DNA of 64,000 nucleotides from an uncultured Ruminococcus sp. (GTDB taxonomy: Bacteria > Bacillota > Clostridia > Oscillospirales > Acutalibacteraceae). The notes below the pieces were generated by a model. That model saw only the letters and a list, made by a program, of their open reading frames with translations. It was not told the origin of the DNA and made no database searches. Positions 24,300-32,139 of the stretch are shown here, piece after piece (positions within the stretch are counted from its first letter, which is position 1; every line of letters starts with the position of its first letter). The position numbers and the translations under genes were made by a program. The stretch lies in the NCBI GenBank assembly GCA_902776975.1, contig CACYSI010000002.1, positions 1-64,000 of the forward strand, read 5' to 3'.

Positions 24300-25604
24300 T
24301 TATATTGTTGCCAGATTGGCATTTTTATAGCTGTCGTCATCGGTCACTTCTTTTATAACGCGGATAAATTCCGGAAACACGATATCCGCGTTTTCGTCGC
24401 TCAGTTCGATCTCAGCGATCGCCTTGTCGCGCCAAAACGGATAGACGTCGATTTCGAAGTATTGGTTGGCATAGGTCAGACAGTAGCGATCCTTACGGAT
24501 TTGTCGTTTGGATGTATCCGCATTCATCAGCAAGGTCAGATATTCGTCCTTGCTCAGTCGTTTTTCAATTTCCACGCGCTTCAAGCCGCTCACATAACGC
24601 TTTGTGGTTTTGAAATATATATAATGCCCGCTTTGTCCGCGCTGACGAACACGCACCTCATCATCACCGGGCGCATTGAGATAAGTTTGGATGATTTCGA
24701 TCCGCTCGCAGTTGGGTAGACTGTTGAGCAACTTTATATCGGGATAGTCGATCAGGAACTTACGCTCTATCTCAAACGGCTCCGGCTCTCCCAAAAAGGA
24801 GGATATTTCGCACAACAGACGGGTAATCTTGTTCTCAAAGTCGCTGCTGTTGTCAATCACCCGCAGGTGTGGGTGACCTGTCCAAGCCGCGATCAGCTTG
24901 TCATCCAGCGCTGCTGCTTCCTCAGGGGTTTCGGTCCGCGCCGTATTGTTAGCAGTGGTGTAAAATTCAGCCGCGCCCTTTGCCGCAGTCACCAAATGAA
25001 ACACCGCGTCGTAGTTGTCGCGCAGGTCGATTTCGTTGGTTTGCAGTGTACGCAGCACCTGCGCAAATTCAGGCGCTTCCATATACGCCTTGTTGTCGAG
25101 CACACCGCGGTCGCAGACTATCAGGACTTTTTGATTATCCATGGTTTGGGCAGCTTGTTCAAAAACCTCTTCCTTTTCCATTTGCAGCCGCAGCTGGCAG
25201 GTTTGAAAATCCGTGTTGCTGCCGCATGTCCATGGCGCCACGCCGCCTGTGATCAGCTCGGTAGCGGTTTCGGGTATGAACAACACCGTGTAGCCTATTT
25301 CGGTAAAATAGCGTTGGATACGACTCATTGCGGTCGATTTACCGGCGCAGGGGCCGCCGGTTATAACGATTTTGATAATCTCCTGCGGCATATGTTCCTC
25401 CTTGTTGCGAAACAGCTCATCAACAGAAATGTTGTAGACTGCTGCCAGCTTGCGTAAGACAGCGGTGCCCGGCTTGGCGGCGCCGGTTTCCCATTTTGAG
25501 ACCGCTTTGTTGGTGACGCCCAAAAGTTGAGCCAAATCATTTTGTGAATAGCCCGCTTGACGGCGGTAATCATAGAGAATTTGTCCAAAGGTGTAGTCGT
25601 TCAT
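24300..25604 (-). CDS. Three-domain fusion: XRE HTH + P-loop NTPase + CYTH triphosphatase
   Basis: The 434-residue protein joins three domains. Residues 5-62 are an XRE helix-turn-helix (YSQNDLAQLLGV, AVSKWETG). Residues about 76-265 are a P-loop NTPase of the AAA_28/NadR-kinase type, with Walker A GGPCAGKST at 83-91 and LIVCDRGVLD at 161-170. Residues about 276-434 are a CYTH domain with EIERKFL and tunnel strands (VRVRQRG, YFKTTKR, EIEKRLSKDEY, FEIDVYPFW). Kinase-CYTH fusions are known (plant TTM proteins join a uridine-kinase-like NTPase to CYTH); an added DNA-binding domain suggests self-regulation by a nucleotide or phosphate ligand. Codon choice appears to use ATA and AGA less than neighbours, which may mean transfer. 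AAGGAGG precedes the ATG. Confidence 0.88.
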   Translation of the reverse strand: MNDYTFGQILYDYRRQAGYSQNDLAQLLGVTNKAVSKWETGAAKPGTAVLRKLAAVYNISVDELFRNKEEHMPQEIIKIVITGGPCAGKSTAMSRIQRYFTEIGYTVLFIPETATELITGGVAPWTCGSNTDFQTCQLRLQMEKEEVFEQAAQTMDNQKVLIVCDRGVLDNKAYMEAPEFAQVLRTLQTNEIDLRDNYDAVFHLVTAAKGAAEFYTTANNTARTETPEEAAALDDKLIAAWTGHPHLRVIDNSSDFENKITRLLCEISSFLGEPEPFEIERKFLIDYPDIKLLNSLPNCERIEIIQTYLNAPGDDEVRVRQRGQSGHYIYFKTTKRYVSGLKRVEIEKRLSKDEYLTLLMNADTSKRQIRKDRYCLTYANQYFEIDVYPFWRDKAIAEIELSDENADIVFPEFIRVIKEVTDDDSYKNANLATI

Positions 25605-25732
25605 ACGCTCAGCCTCCTTACGAGTTTATCATAGCATAACCAAGTAGCTTTGTCCACCGATCAGTATCGAATTACGGTAGATTTTGACTGCATAAAAGAA
25701 ACAAGGCTCGCCGTAACGGAAAGCCTTAAAAA

Positions 25733-25776
25733 ATAAAAACAAAGCCCCTGCATGGACAGGAGCTTTGGATAATAAC
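25733..25776 (-). terminator. Terminator of rpsI, right copy of the bracketing repeat
   Basis: The stem AAAGCCCCTG/CAGGAGCTTT (25741-25766) is followed on the minus strand by GTTTTTA. It nearly matches 23490-23533. A second hairpin (AAGGCT/AGCCTT, about 25702-25728) follows on the minus strand as a backup terminator. Confidence 0.8.
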
Positions 25777-25794
25777 CAAACGGTAAATATCTGA

Positions 25795-26196
25795 TTATCT
25801 CTTGGAGAACTGCGGAGCGCGACGGGCTGCTTTGAGACCGTACTTCTTACGCTCTTTCATTCTCGGGTCACGAGTCAGGAAGCCTGCCTTCTTGAGGGCG
25901 GGTCTGAGCGCGTCGGAGTCATACTGCAGCAGAGCGCGGCTGATGCCGTGGCGGATAGCGCCCGCCTGGCCTGTAACGCCGCCGCCCGCAACGCGGCATA
26001 CTACGTCGAACTTCTCGCCTGTCTGGGTGAGCTCGAGGGGCTGACGAACGATCAGCTTGAGTGTCTCAAGACCGAAGTAATCGTCGATGTCTCTGTCGTT
26101 GATGGTGATCTTACCTGTGCCCGCGTAAAGGCGAACTCTCGCTACAGAAGATTTTCTTCTGCCTGTGCCGTAAAAATAAGGTGCCTTATCGTACAT
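25795..26196 (-). CDS. rpsI: 30S ribosomal protein S9
   Basis: The 133-residue protein has the family hallmarks: [15 protein letters not shown] at the start, [19 protein letters not shown] in the middle, and the basic tail [18 protein letters not shown] that reaches the tRNA in the P site. It follows rplM by 16 bases with AGGAGG, the usual rplM-rpsI pair. Confidence 0.98.
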   Translation of the reverse strand: MYDKAPYFYGTGRRKSSVARVRLYAGTGKITINDRDIDDYFGLETLKLIVRQPLELTQTGEKFDVVCRVAGGGVTGQAGAIRHGISRALLQYDSDALRPALKKAGFLTRDPRMKERKKYGLKAARRAPQFSKR

Positions 26197-26212
26197 TTAA
26201 CGTTCCTCCTTC

Positions 26213-26641
26213 TTAAAATTCCCAAGCTTCGGGCTTCTGCGCCTGATGAGTATGCTCAGCGCCCTCAAAGAGTCTGAGTCTCAGCAAAGCGGCTCTGCCG
26301 ATGGAGTTGGAGGGGACCATACCCTTAACAGCGAGCTCCATAGCCTTGGTGGGGCGGGTAGCCATCAGTGTAGCGTAGTTGGTCTCTTTGAGATGACCTA
26401 CATAGCCTGTGTGACGGTACCACTTCTTCTGCTCAAGCTTCTTGCCTGTAAGCACTGCGTCCTTGCAGTTGATGATGATTACGTGGTCGCCGCAATCTAC
26501 ATGGGGAGTGAATGTTACCTTATGCTTGCCTCTGAGCAGCACCGCTGCCTCAGTAGCAACCTTGCCGAGGGGCTTGCCCGCGGCGTCGATCACATACCAC
26601 TTGCGCTCGACCTCGCCTTTTTTAGCCATATAAGTTGACAT
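26213..26641 (-). CDS. rplM: 50S ribosomal protein L13
   Basis: The 142-residue protein has WYVIDAAGKPLGKVATEAA, DHVIIINCKDAVLTGKKLEQK, WYRHTGYVGHLKE and KGMVPSNSIGRAALLRL, all standard L13 segments. The ATG (MSTYMAKKGE) has AAAGGAGG upstream. It is first in a two-gene operon with rpsI. Confidence 0.98.
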   Translation of the reverse strand: MSTYMAKKGEVERKWYVIDAAGKPLGKVATEAAVLLRGKHKVTFTPHVDCGDHVIIINCKDAVLTGKKLEQKKWYRHTGYVGHLKETNYATLMATRPTKAMELAVKGMVPSNSIGRAALLRLRLFEGAEHTHQAQKPEAWEF

Positions 26642-26712
26642 ATAGCGTTCCTCCTTTGATTATTCATGTAAGCAAACGTGAGTCATATATCACTTTTTCT
26701 TAACGCCTGTAT

Positions 26713-26741
26713 ATACTACCACGTTCCAAAACCAAAGTCAA
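26713..26741 (-). promoter_or_regulatory. Promoter of rplM-rpsI
   Basis: On the minus strand TTGACT (26736-26741), a 17-base spacer and TAGTAT (26713-26718). The leader to rplM is about 65 bases. I saw no convincing ribosomal-protein leader structure in it. Confidence 0.7.
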
Positions 26742-26883
26742 GCAAATTTCGGTATTTTTTAATATACGCCTCGTTGAGCTTTATTCAGCTCATTTATACT
26801 CGTTTTTTCTCTGTTTTTCTCGTTTGCTGTTTTTCTGTTGATCGCATGATTGTTGCCTGTGGTCATGCATCCTGCACTCAAAG

Positions 26884-27260
26884 CCCTGTCATCCCGAGCT
26901 CAAATCACCGTCATCCCGAGCCTGTCGAGGGATCTGAAAGCGCCGGCTTTGCAAGGTGCTTTCTTGCCTTTCAGGTGTAATCTAACAGAAAAATGTCACT
27001 GTAAGATTCTTCGACTAAACGCTTCGCGTTTTGCCCTAAGGGCACCGCTCAGAATGACAATGTATCATCATCCCGTGCAACCGCCCTGTCATCCCGAGCT
27101 CAAATCACCGTCATCCCGAGCTTGTCGAGGGATCTTACAGCGCCGGCTTTGCAAGGTGCTTTCTTGCCTTTCGGGTGTAATCTAACAGCAAAAGCGCATT
27201 GCAAGATTCTTCGACTAAACGCTTAGCGTTTTGCCCTAAGGGCACCGCTCAGAATGACAA
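26884..27260. repeat. Two tandem copies of a 200-bp intergenic repeat
   Basis: Copy 1 starts at 26884 and copy 2 at 27084, exactly 200 bases apart, with over 90 percent identity by eye. Each starts CCCTGTCATCCCGAGCTC, includes TGTCGAGGGATCT and a short hairpin AAACGCTTCGCGTTT (AAACGCTTAGCGTTT in copy 2), and ends CGCTCAGAATGACAA. Related sequences lie at 29724-29880 and 31861-32030. It belongs to the common TCATCCCGAGC...GAGGGATCT class of bacterial intergenic repeats. It carries no gene; together with 26642-26883 it fills the long gap before the dockerin gene. Confidence 0.85.
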
Positions 27261-27279
27261 CAAATAGATTAGAGCATTT

Positions 27280-27429
27280 CTGCTACGGCAGGGCGCCGCA
27301 GTTGCCTTTGGCTAAAGCGCATAAATACGGCTATGCTTTTTTGTATTGATTTACTAATAGATACCGCGAGTGTAAGGTGATATAATTAAACAGTAGGCAA
27401 AAACCCCGTTTCATAAAAGGAGAAGTACA
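27280..27429 (+). promoter_or_regulatory. Conserved upstream region with extended -10 promoter, dockerin gene A
   Basis: An extended -10 box TGATATAAT is at 27378-27386. The whole 150-base stretch is about 80 percent identical by eye to the complement of 33451-33600, upstream of the second dockerin gene, and has the same length. No good -35 box is visible, so an activator may help. Confidence 0.65.
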
Positions 27430-29607
27430 ATGGCAAACACAAAAAAGATCATAAGCCTGCTCTTATCTGTCATAATGATAATGAGCGTATTCAACATCGT
27501 ACCGTTTACCGCAAGCGCGGCTGAGGCGGAGGTCGCCGCTACGGCGGAGACCGATGGTGATTTCGAGTATATTATACTTGAAGATAATACGGCAAAGGTT
27601 TTTAAGTACCAAGGTAAAAACAGAGATGTGAACATTCCCGCGACCTTAGGCGGATATACGGTCACCGAAATAGGAGGTTATGCTTTCGGCTTTAATACGG
27701 TTGCTGTAAATGTAACCATACCGCAAACGGTCGCAAATATATCCTCCGATGCCTTCAGCAGTTGCGAGAACCTTGAAACTATCTATATTCCTGACTCGGT
27801 CACTGATATAGGAAGTTATGCTTTTGCTAATTGTAAAAACCTAAAAAGCGTCACTATACCCGATTCTGTTTCATATCTTGAATATGGCTTGTTCAGCGCT
27901 TGTACAAGCTTGAAAAGTGTGCAGTTACCTGACCGTGTTAAAAGCATTAGCAACTATATGTTTTACAAATGTACAAGTCTTGAAAGTTTTACTGTCCCTG
28001 ACTCTGTCACTGAAATCGGTTACGCGGCGTTTGCCGGTTGTACAAGCCTTACGAACGTGAATATCCCCGATGCGGTCACAACAATCGATTATGCAGCTTT
28101 TCAGGATTGTAATCAGCTTAAAAGTATAGATATCCCCGCTTCGGTAGAAACTATCGAATGGTCCTCGTTTTTTCGCTGCTTTAGGCTTGCGAGTATTACC
28201 GTCAGTTCGGACAATACGGTTTTTGACAGTCGTGATAACTGTAACGCAATTATCGAAACCTCAACAAACAAATTGATTACCGGCTGTATGAACACGGTTA
28301 TTCCGGAAACCGTAGAGATTATCGGCAACTCTGCGTTTCGAGACCATAAAGGACTGAAAGAGATAGAGATTCCGGCTTCGACAATAAGTATCGAAGCTAA
28401 CGCCTTCAGCGGCTGTACAGGTCTTGAAAACATCAGTGTGAGTGCCGATAATACAGTTTTTGACAGTCGGGATAACTGCAACGCCATTATCGAAACAACT
28501 TCGAATGTACTGAAATACGGATGCACATATACAGTTATCCCCGACACAGTTATATGCATAGGCGTAAATGCTTTCCACGACTTTACGAATCTTGAAAGCA
28601 TTTCTATCCCGGATTCTGTCGTCAGAGTAGACAACGGCGCTTTCTATGGCTGTATCGAGATGAAAAGCGTGATTATTCCTGTGTATGTAACAAATATCGG
28701 CAGAATGGCATTCGGATATTGTCTTCCCGAAGAAGGTAAAGGCGACGCAAAAATTGAGAGCTTCACCATCTACGGCTATGAGGGCAGCGAGGCTGAAAGG
28801 TACGCGACAGATAATGGTTTCAAATTTATAAAGCTGACAGAAAAGACGGATGAAGCTACCGGTATCATCCTCGATATACCCGAAGATACGGATCTGACAG
28901 TCAAGGATATCACTGCCGAGATCGTTTGCGATCTGCCGGACGGCTGTAATAAAATGACCGCCTACGACATCACTCTGACTAAAGACGGCGAGGCTGTACA
29001 GCCCGATAATACCGTGACCGTCAAGATACCCTGCGCAAATGAGAACGCTAAGGTATATCGCTTTGAAGCCGACGGTAAGATGACCGATATGAACGCAAAG
29101 TTCAAGGACGGCTATATGGTATTCACCACCGACCATTTCAGTATTTATATGCTGTCTGAGCCTAAGCCGGCAGGAGTGACCGTCAGCGGCGCGATCACAT
29201 CATATGTTGATGACTCTGACGTAACAGTCAAGATGACAGGCGTAGACAACAACTTTACCACCGAGGTAACAGGCAAGAGCGAGTATTCTATCGCCGATGT
29301 GCCCGCGGGCGAATACACCCTGACCGTCAGCAAGGCTAATCACGTTACCCGCGAGTACAGCGTGACCGTAGGTGACACAGATGTGACTCGGGATGTAAAG
29401 CTCAGCCCCAAGGGCGACGTCAACGGTGACGGCGAGACAGACATCATGGACTGCTCGCTTGCTCAGCGCTACATCCGCGAGCTGACCGATCTTGACCCGT
29501 ATCAGATAGCCAGCGGCGACGTCTCCGGCGAGGGCGACGGCGAGCTGGATATACAGGACGTATCCCGTATACTCAGACATATACGAGAGCTTGCGATGCT
29601 GTACTGA
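27430..29607 (+). CDS. Secreted BspA-like leucine-rich-repeat protein with C-terminal dockerin, A
   Basis: The 725-residue protein has a signal peptide (residues 1-31, ending TASAAEA). A tandem array of BspA/LRR_5 repeats follows, about 60-430, each of the form IPDSVTxIGxYAFxxCxxLxxV. A stretch with SDNTVFDSRDNCNAIIET occurs twice. Next come a linker domain, a carboxypeptidase-regulatory-like beta domain (GVTVSGAITSYVDD...PAGEYTLTV), and a type I dockerin at about 662-725 with two calcium loops, DVNGDGETDIMD and DVSGEGDGELDIQD. Dockerins bind cohesins on scaffoldins, so the protein should be displayed in a surface complex; LRR_5 domains typically bind glycans or host proteins. No cohesin gene is in the window. 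The ATG has AAAGGAG. Confidence 0.93.
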   Translation: MANTKKIISLLLSVIMIMSVFNIVPFTASAAEAEVAATAETDGDFEYIILEDNTAKVFKYQGKNRDVNIPATLGGYTVTEIGGYAFGFNTVAVNVTIPQTVANISSDAFSSCENLETIYIPDSVTDIGSYAFANCKNLKSVTIPDSVSYLEYGLFSACTSLKSVQLPDRVKSISNYMFYKCTSLESFTVPDSVTEIGYAAFAGCTSLTNVNIPDAVTTIDYAAFQDCNQLKSIDIPASVETIEWSSFFRCFRLASITVSSDNTVFDSRDNCNAIIETSTNKLITGCMNTVIPETVEIIGNSAFRDHKGLKEIEIPASTISIEANAFSGCTGLENISVSADNTVFDSRDNCNAIIETTSNVLKYGCTYTVIPDTVICIGVNAFHDFTNLESISIPDSVVRVDNGAFYGCIEMKSVIIPVYVTNIGRMAFGYCLPEEGKGDAKIESFTIYGYEGSEAERYATDNGFKFIKLTEKTDEATGIILDIPEDTDLTVKDITAEIVCDLPDGCNKMTAYDITLTKDGEAVQPDNTVTVKIPCANENAKVYRFEADGKMTDMNAKFKDGYMVFTTDHFSIYMLSEPKPAGVTVSGAITSYVDDSDVTVKMTGVDNNFTTEVTGKSEYSIADVPAGEYTLTVSKANHVTREYSVTVGDTDVTRDVKLSPKGDVNGDGETDIMDCSLAQRYIRELTDLDPYQIASGDVSGEGDGELDIQDVSRILRHIRELAMLY

Positions 29608-29614
29608 TAATATC

Positions 29615-29655
29615 GGTTGAGATTGCCACAGCCCCTAAAGGGACTTCGCGATGAC
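29615..29655. repeat. TCATTGCGAAGC/GTGGCAATCTC repeat, copy 1
   Basis: GGTTGAGATTGCCAC, a short variable hairpin (CCCCTAAAGGGA) and TTCGCGATGAC. Other copies lie at 32092-32133, 34393-34437 and 54788-54836. Confidence 0.75.
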
Positions 29656-29671
29656 TTTTTAGTAAACAACA

Positions 29672-29697
29672 ACGCCCTGCGGTCATCCGCAGGGCGT
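29672..29697. repeat. ACGCCCTGCGG hairpin, copy 2
   Basis: Stem ACGCCCTGCGG/CCGCAGGGCGT with loop TCAT; the same stem is at 1725-1750 and 32050-32075. It may end transcription of the dockerin gene. The rest of the gap to 29880 holds TCATCCCGAGC-type repeat sequence with GGACACGCGTGTCC at 29852-29865. Confidence 0.7.
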
Positions 29698-29885
29698 TTA
29701 GAATGTGTAATCCTAAAAACGCTGTCATCCCGCCATTTTCCTTGTCATCCCGAGCTTGTCGAGGGATCTCTTACCGTGCAACTTATCCGATTGTATTACA
29801 CCTATCATGTGCGATTTAGCGGCGAAGTCGGCGATTTAAGATCCTTTGCTTGGACACGCGTGTCCGCTCAGGATGACAACGGTTA

Positions 29886-29914
29886 GGGCTGCCGCACGCT
29901 TAGTGCGACAGCCC
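29886..29914 (+). terminator. Hairpin ending the region after dockerin gene A
   Basis: GGGCTG pairs with CAGCCC, with an inner GCAC/GTGC; followed by CTTGATCTTG. It corresponds to the hairpin at 31832-31860 on the other side of the inverted repeat. Confidence 0.5.
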
Positions 29915-29954
29915 CTTGATCTTGTCTGAAAACCGGTTTAGGGCAAAACAAAAA

Positions 29955-29976
29955 GGCGGATGGAATACCATCCGCC
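29955..29976 (-). terminator. Terminator of ptsH
   Basis: GGCGGATGG/CCATCCGCC with a four-base loop, followed on the minus strand by TTTTTG; it begins 15 bases after the ptsH stop. Confidence 0.85.
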
Positions 29977-29990
29977 CGAGTTCAACTTAC

Positions 29991-30254
29991 TCAGTCAGCA
30001 AAACCTGTATTGATAAGGTCTACCAGACCCTCTACAGCATCTACCTCGTCTGCGCCGTCGGCAAAGATCTTGACGGATGTGCCGCCGATGATGCCGAGCG
30101 AGAGAACGCCAAGGAGCGACTTAGCGTTTACCTTTCTCTCATCCTTCTCAAGCCAGATAGAAGACTTGTACTCGTTAGCCTTCTGGATGAAGAAAGTAGC
30201 GGGACGTGCGTGTAAGCCTGCCTTATTCTGAACCAAAACTTCCTTAACGTACAT
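29991..30254 (-). CDS. ptsH: HPr-family phosphocarrier protein
   Basis: The 87-residue protein has the phosphorylated His15 in AGLHARPA and the regulatory serine in NAKSLLGVLSLGI, the site that HPr kinase modifies in Firmicutes. Having both sites fits HPr rather than Crh, which lacks the His. HPr passes phosphate from enzyme I to sugar-specific PTS components and, when Ser-phosphorylated, works with CcpA. It stands alone here, with its own promoter and terminator; no enzyme I gene is adjacent. Confidence 0.93.
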   Translation of the reverse strand: MYVKEVLVQNKAGLHARPATFFIQKANEYKSSIWLEKDERKVNAKSLLGVLSLGIIGGTSVKIFADGADEVDAVEGLVDLINTGFAD

Positions 30255-30322
30255 AATTATACCCTCTTTTTCTGTCGATTATAATACAGTAAATAAAGAC
30301 ACTTTGTCTATGTCGCTTACTT

Positions 30323-30351
30323 ATTATATCCTCAGAAATGCGGTTGGTCAA
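30323..30351 (-). promoter_or_regulatory. Promoter of ptsH
   Basis: On the minus strand TTGACC (30346-30351), a 17-base spacer and a perfect TATAAT (30323-30328), about 60 bases before the ATG. Confidence 0.75.
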
Positions 30352-30453
30352 CAACCTAAAATCATTTTTGTTTTGATACATAACACTCTAAAATCAAATA
30401 ACTTTTTTATTGTGCAAAATTACCAAGGTGTTGATAAAAAATTGTGTGCTACT

Positions 30454-30487
30454 CACAAGACGCCGAAGATAAAAACGTCTTTTTGTG
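30454..30487 (-). terminator. Terminator of the rimM-trmD operon
   Basis: On the minus strand CACAAAAAGACG pairs with CGTCTTGTG around an A/T-rich loop, just after the trmD stop. Confidence 0.6.
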
Positions 30488-30492
30488 GGTTT

Positions 30493-31245
30493 TCACTGAG
30501 GTTTTTGAGGGCTTTTGGCGGTTGTTCTCTCATGCGCGAGCTGCCGCTCGCTTTCGCTCAGCGCTGCGTCGCGGAGCATATCGGGGCGCTTTTCGGCAGT
30601 TTCAACGATACTCTGCTCACGCCGCCATTTTCGGATGTTCTCGTGGTGTCCGCTGATGAGCACATCGGGTATGCCCACGCCGCGCCATACCTGCGGCTTA
30701 GTGTACTGGGGGTACTCGAGCAGACCGTCATAGTGGCTCTCGAGCTCAAAGCACTCGTCGTCGCTGAGCACGCCCTTCTGCAATCTTGCCAGAGAGTCCG
30801 TCAGCACCAGCGCGGGCAGCTCGCCGCCCGTCAGCACATAGTCGCCTATGGATATCTCTTCATCAACATACATATCCAGCACGCGCTGATCCACGCCCTC
30901 GTAGTGACCGCAGAGTATACAGATGTTCTCATGCTCGCTGAGCTGTTTGAGCTTAGACTGAGTCAGCGTTTTGCCCTTTGGCGACATATATATGAAGTGC
31001 GGCTTCTCACCCAGCTCCTCGCAGATGCTCTCATAGCACAGAGCTATCGGCTCAGCCATCATCAGCATGCCCATACCGCCGCCGTAGGTGCTGTCGTCTA
31101 CCCTCTTATGCTTATCAAAGGCAAAGTCCCTGAGCTGGCGGCAGCGTATATCCACAGCGCCCGCCTTGCGCGCTCTGCCGATGATGCTCTCACCGAGCAC
31201 AGCCTCGCACATCTCGGGGAACAGCGTGATGATATCAATCCTCAT
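30493..31245 (-). CDS. trmD: tRNA (guanine-N1)-methyltransferase TrmD
   Basis: TrmD methylates G37 of tRNAs reading CNN codons, which prevents +1 frameshifting. The 250-residue SPOUT protein begins MRIDIITLFPEMC and contains VDDSTYGGGMGM, ILCGHYEGVDQRVL, EISIGDYVLTGGELPALV and the late YTKPQVWRG, all family signatures. The ATG at 31245 is preferred; an in-frame TTG two codons earlier is possible. It overlaps the end of rimM, as is common. Confidence 0.97.
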   Translation of the reverse strand: MRIDIITLFPEMCEAVLGESIIGRARKAGAVDIRCRQLRDFAFDKHKRVDDSTYGGGMGMLMMAEPIALCYESICEELGEKPHFIYMSPKGKTLTQSKLKQLSEHENICILCGHYEGVDQRVLDMYVDEEISIGDYVLTGGELPALVLTDSLARLQKGVLSDDECFELESHYDGLLEYPQYTKPQVWRGVGIPDVLISGHHENIRKWRREQSIVETAEKRPDMLRDAALSESERQLAHERTTAKSPQKPQ

Positions 31246-31747
31246 CGTCAAACAGTCCTTTCATAGGGCGGATATACGCGGCTCCAGCCTCAAAGTCGAG
31301 CCGGTCTATGATATCGGGGATGACGGGGATGTAGTACAGCCTGCCGTCCTCTGCCTGCATCTCATACACATCGTTAGAGCCTGTCTTGAGCACATCCTTT
31401 ACCTTGCCGTACACCTCGCCCGTGTCGGCGTCGGTGACCTCAAGCCCGATTATATCCTGTACAAAGTGCTCGCCCTCGCCGAGCCTGACGTCGTCGCGGT
31501 CGATATACAGCACCTTGCCGCGCAGAGCGTCCGCCTCTTCGATAGAGCCTACGCCCTTGACGGTGAGCAGAGCTATGTTTTTATGCGGACGGCAGCTCAC
31601 GGACAAAGCCGTCTTGCCGCCGTCGAGATACATCGTCTTGAATTTTTTGAGAAAATCGGGAGAGTTAGCCCAGCACTCTACGCGCATCTCGCCGCGTACT
31701 CCGTGTGTGCCGACTATCTTGCCGATCTCGAGGTATTTTTTGAGCAT
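31235..31747 (-). CDS. rimM: Ribosome maturation factor RimM
   Basis: RimM binds S19 and helps mature the 30S head. The 170-residue protein has the N-terminal RimM barrel (EIGKIVGTHGVRGEMRVE) and the C-terminal PRC-barrel, with YYIPVIPDIID, the family's LLIP-like motif. It is followed directly by trmD with overlap. In many bacteria rpsP lies upstream; here it does not, and the gene has its own promoter. Confidence 0.95.
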   Translation of the reverse strand: MLKKYLEIGKIVGTHGVRGEMRVECWANSPDFLKKFKTMYLDGGKTALSVSCRPHKNIALLTVKGVGSIEEADALRGKVLYIDRDDVRLGEGEHFVQDIIGLEVTDADTGEVYGKVKDVLKTGSNDVYEMQAEDGRLYYIPVIPDIIDRLDFEAGAAYIRPMKGLFDDED

Positions 31748-31785
31748 ATCATCATACCTTTCGCGCTAAATATAGTATGCCTTAC

Positions 31786-31814
31786 ATTATATATACTTTC
31801 GCCCGATTTTTCAA
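31786..31814 (-). promoter_or_regulatory. Promoter of rimM-trmD
   Basis: On the minus strand TTGAAA (31809-31814), a 17-base spacer and TATAAT (31786-31791). Confidence 0.7.
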
Positions 31815-31831
31815 GATGATAGGATAAAAAC

Positions 31832-31860
31832 GGAGCTGTCCGCTTTAGCGCGACAGCTCC
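31832..31860 (-). terminator. Terminator distal to dockerin gene B
   Basis: GGAGCTGTC/GACAGCTCC, followed on the minus strand by GTTTTTATCC. It lies at the outer edge of the inverted repeat, about 280 bases after the stop of dockerin gene B. Confidence 0.75.
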
Positions 31861-32139
31861 TAACCGTTGTCATCCTGAGCGGACACGCGTGTCCAAGTGA
31901 AGTATCTGAAAGAATGTCATCCTGAACAACGTGAAGGATCTTTTTTTCGTCAGATAACACTCGATAGGTATAATACAATCGGATAAGTTGCACGGTAAGA
32001 TTCCTCGACAAGCTCGGGATGACAGCGTTTTTAGGATTACACATTCTAAACGCCCTGCGGTTGACCGCAGGGCGTTGTTGTTTACTAAAAAGTCATTGCG
32101 AAGCCCCTTTAGGGACTGTGGCAATCTCAACCGATATTA
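31861..32139. repeat. Repeat block after dockerin gene B, inverted copy of 29608-29885
   Basis: Read on the minus strand, the block repeats in order the features after dockerin gene A: the TCATTGCGAAGC/GTGGCAATCTC repeat (32092-32133), the ACGCCCTGCGG hairpin (32050-32075), TCATCCCGAGCTTGTCGAGG, and GGACACGCGTGTCC (31881-31894). It holds an additional TGTTCAGGATGACATTC segment absent from the other side. No gene is seen in it. Confidence 0.85.

Noticed and set aside
26642..26712. Possible L13 leader RNA before rplM
   Set aside because: The leader is short and I could not draw a convincing stem-loop with the known consensus.
26678..27185. Overlapping frames in the gap upstream of dockerin gene A
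   Set aside because: They are translations of the 200-bp intergenic repeats and the rplM promoter region, without start signals.
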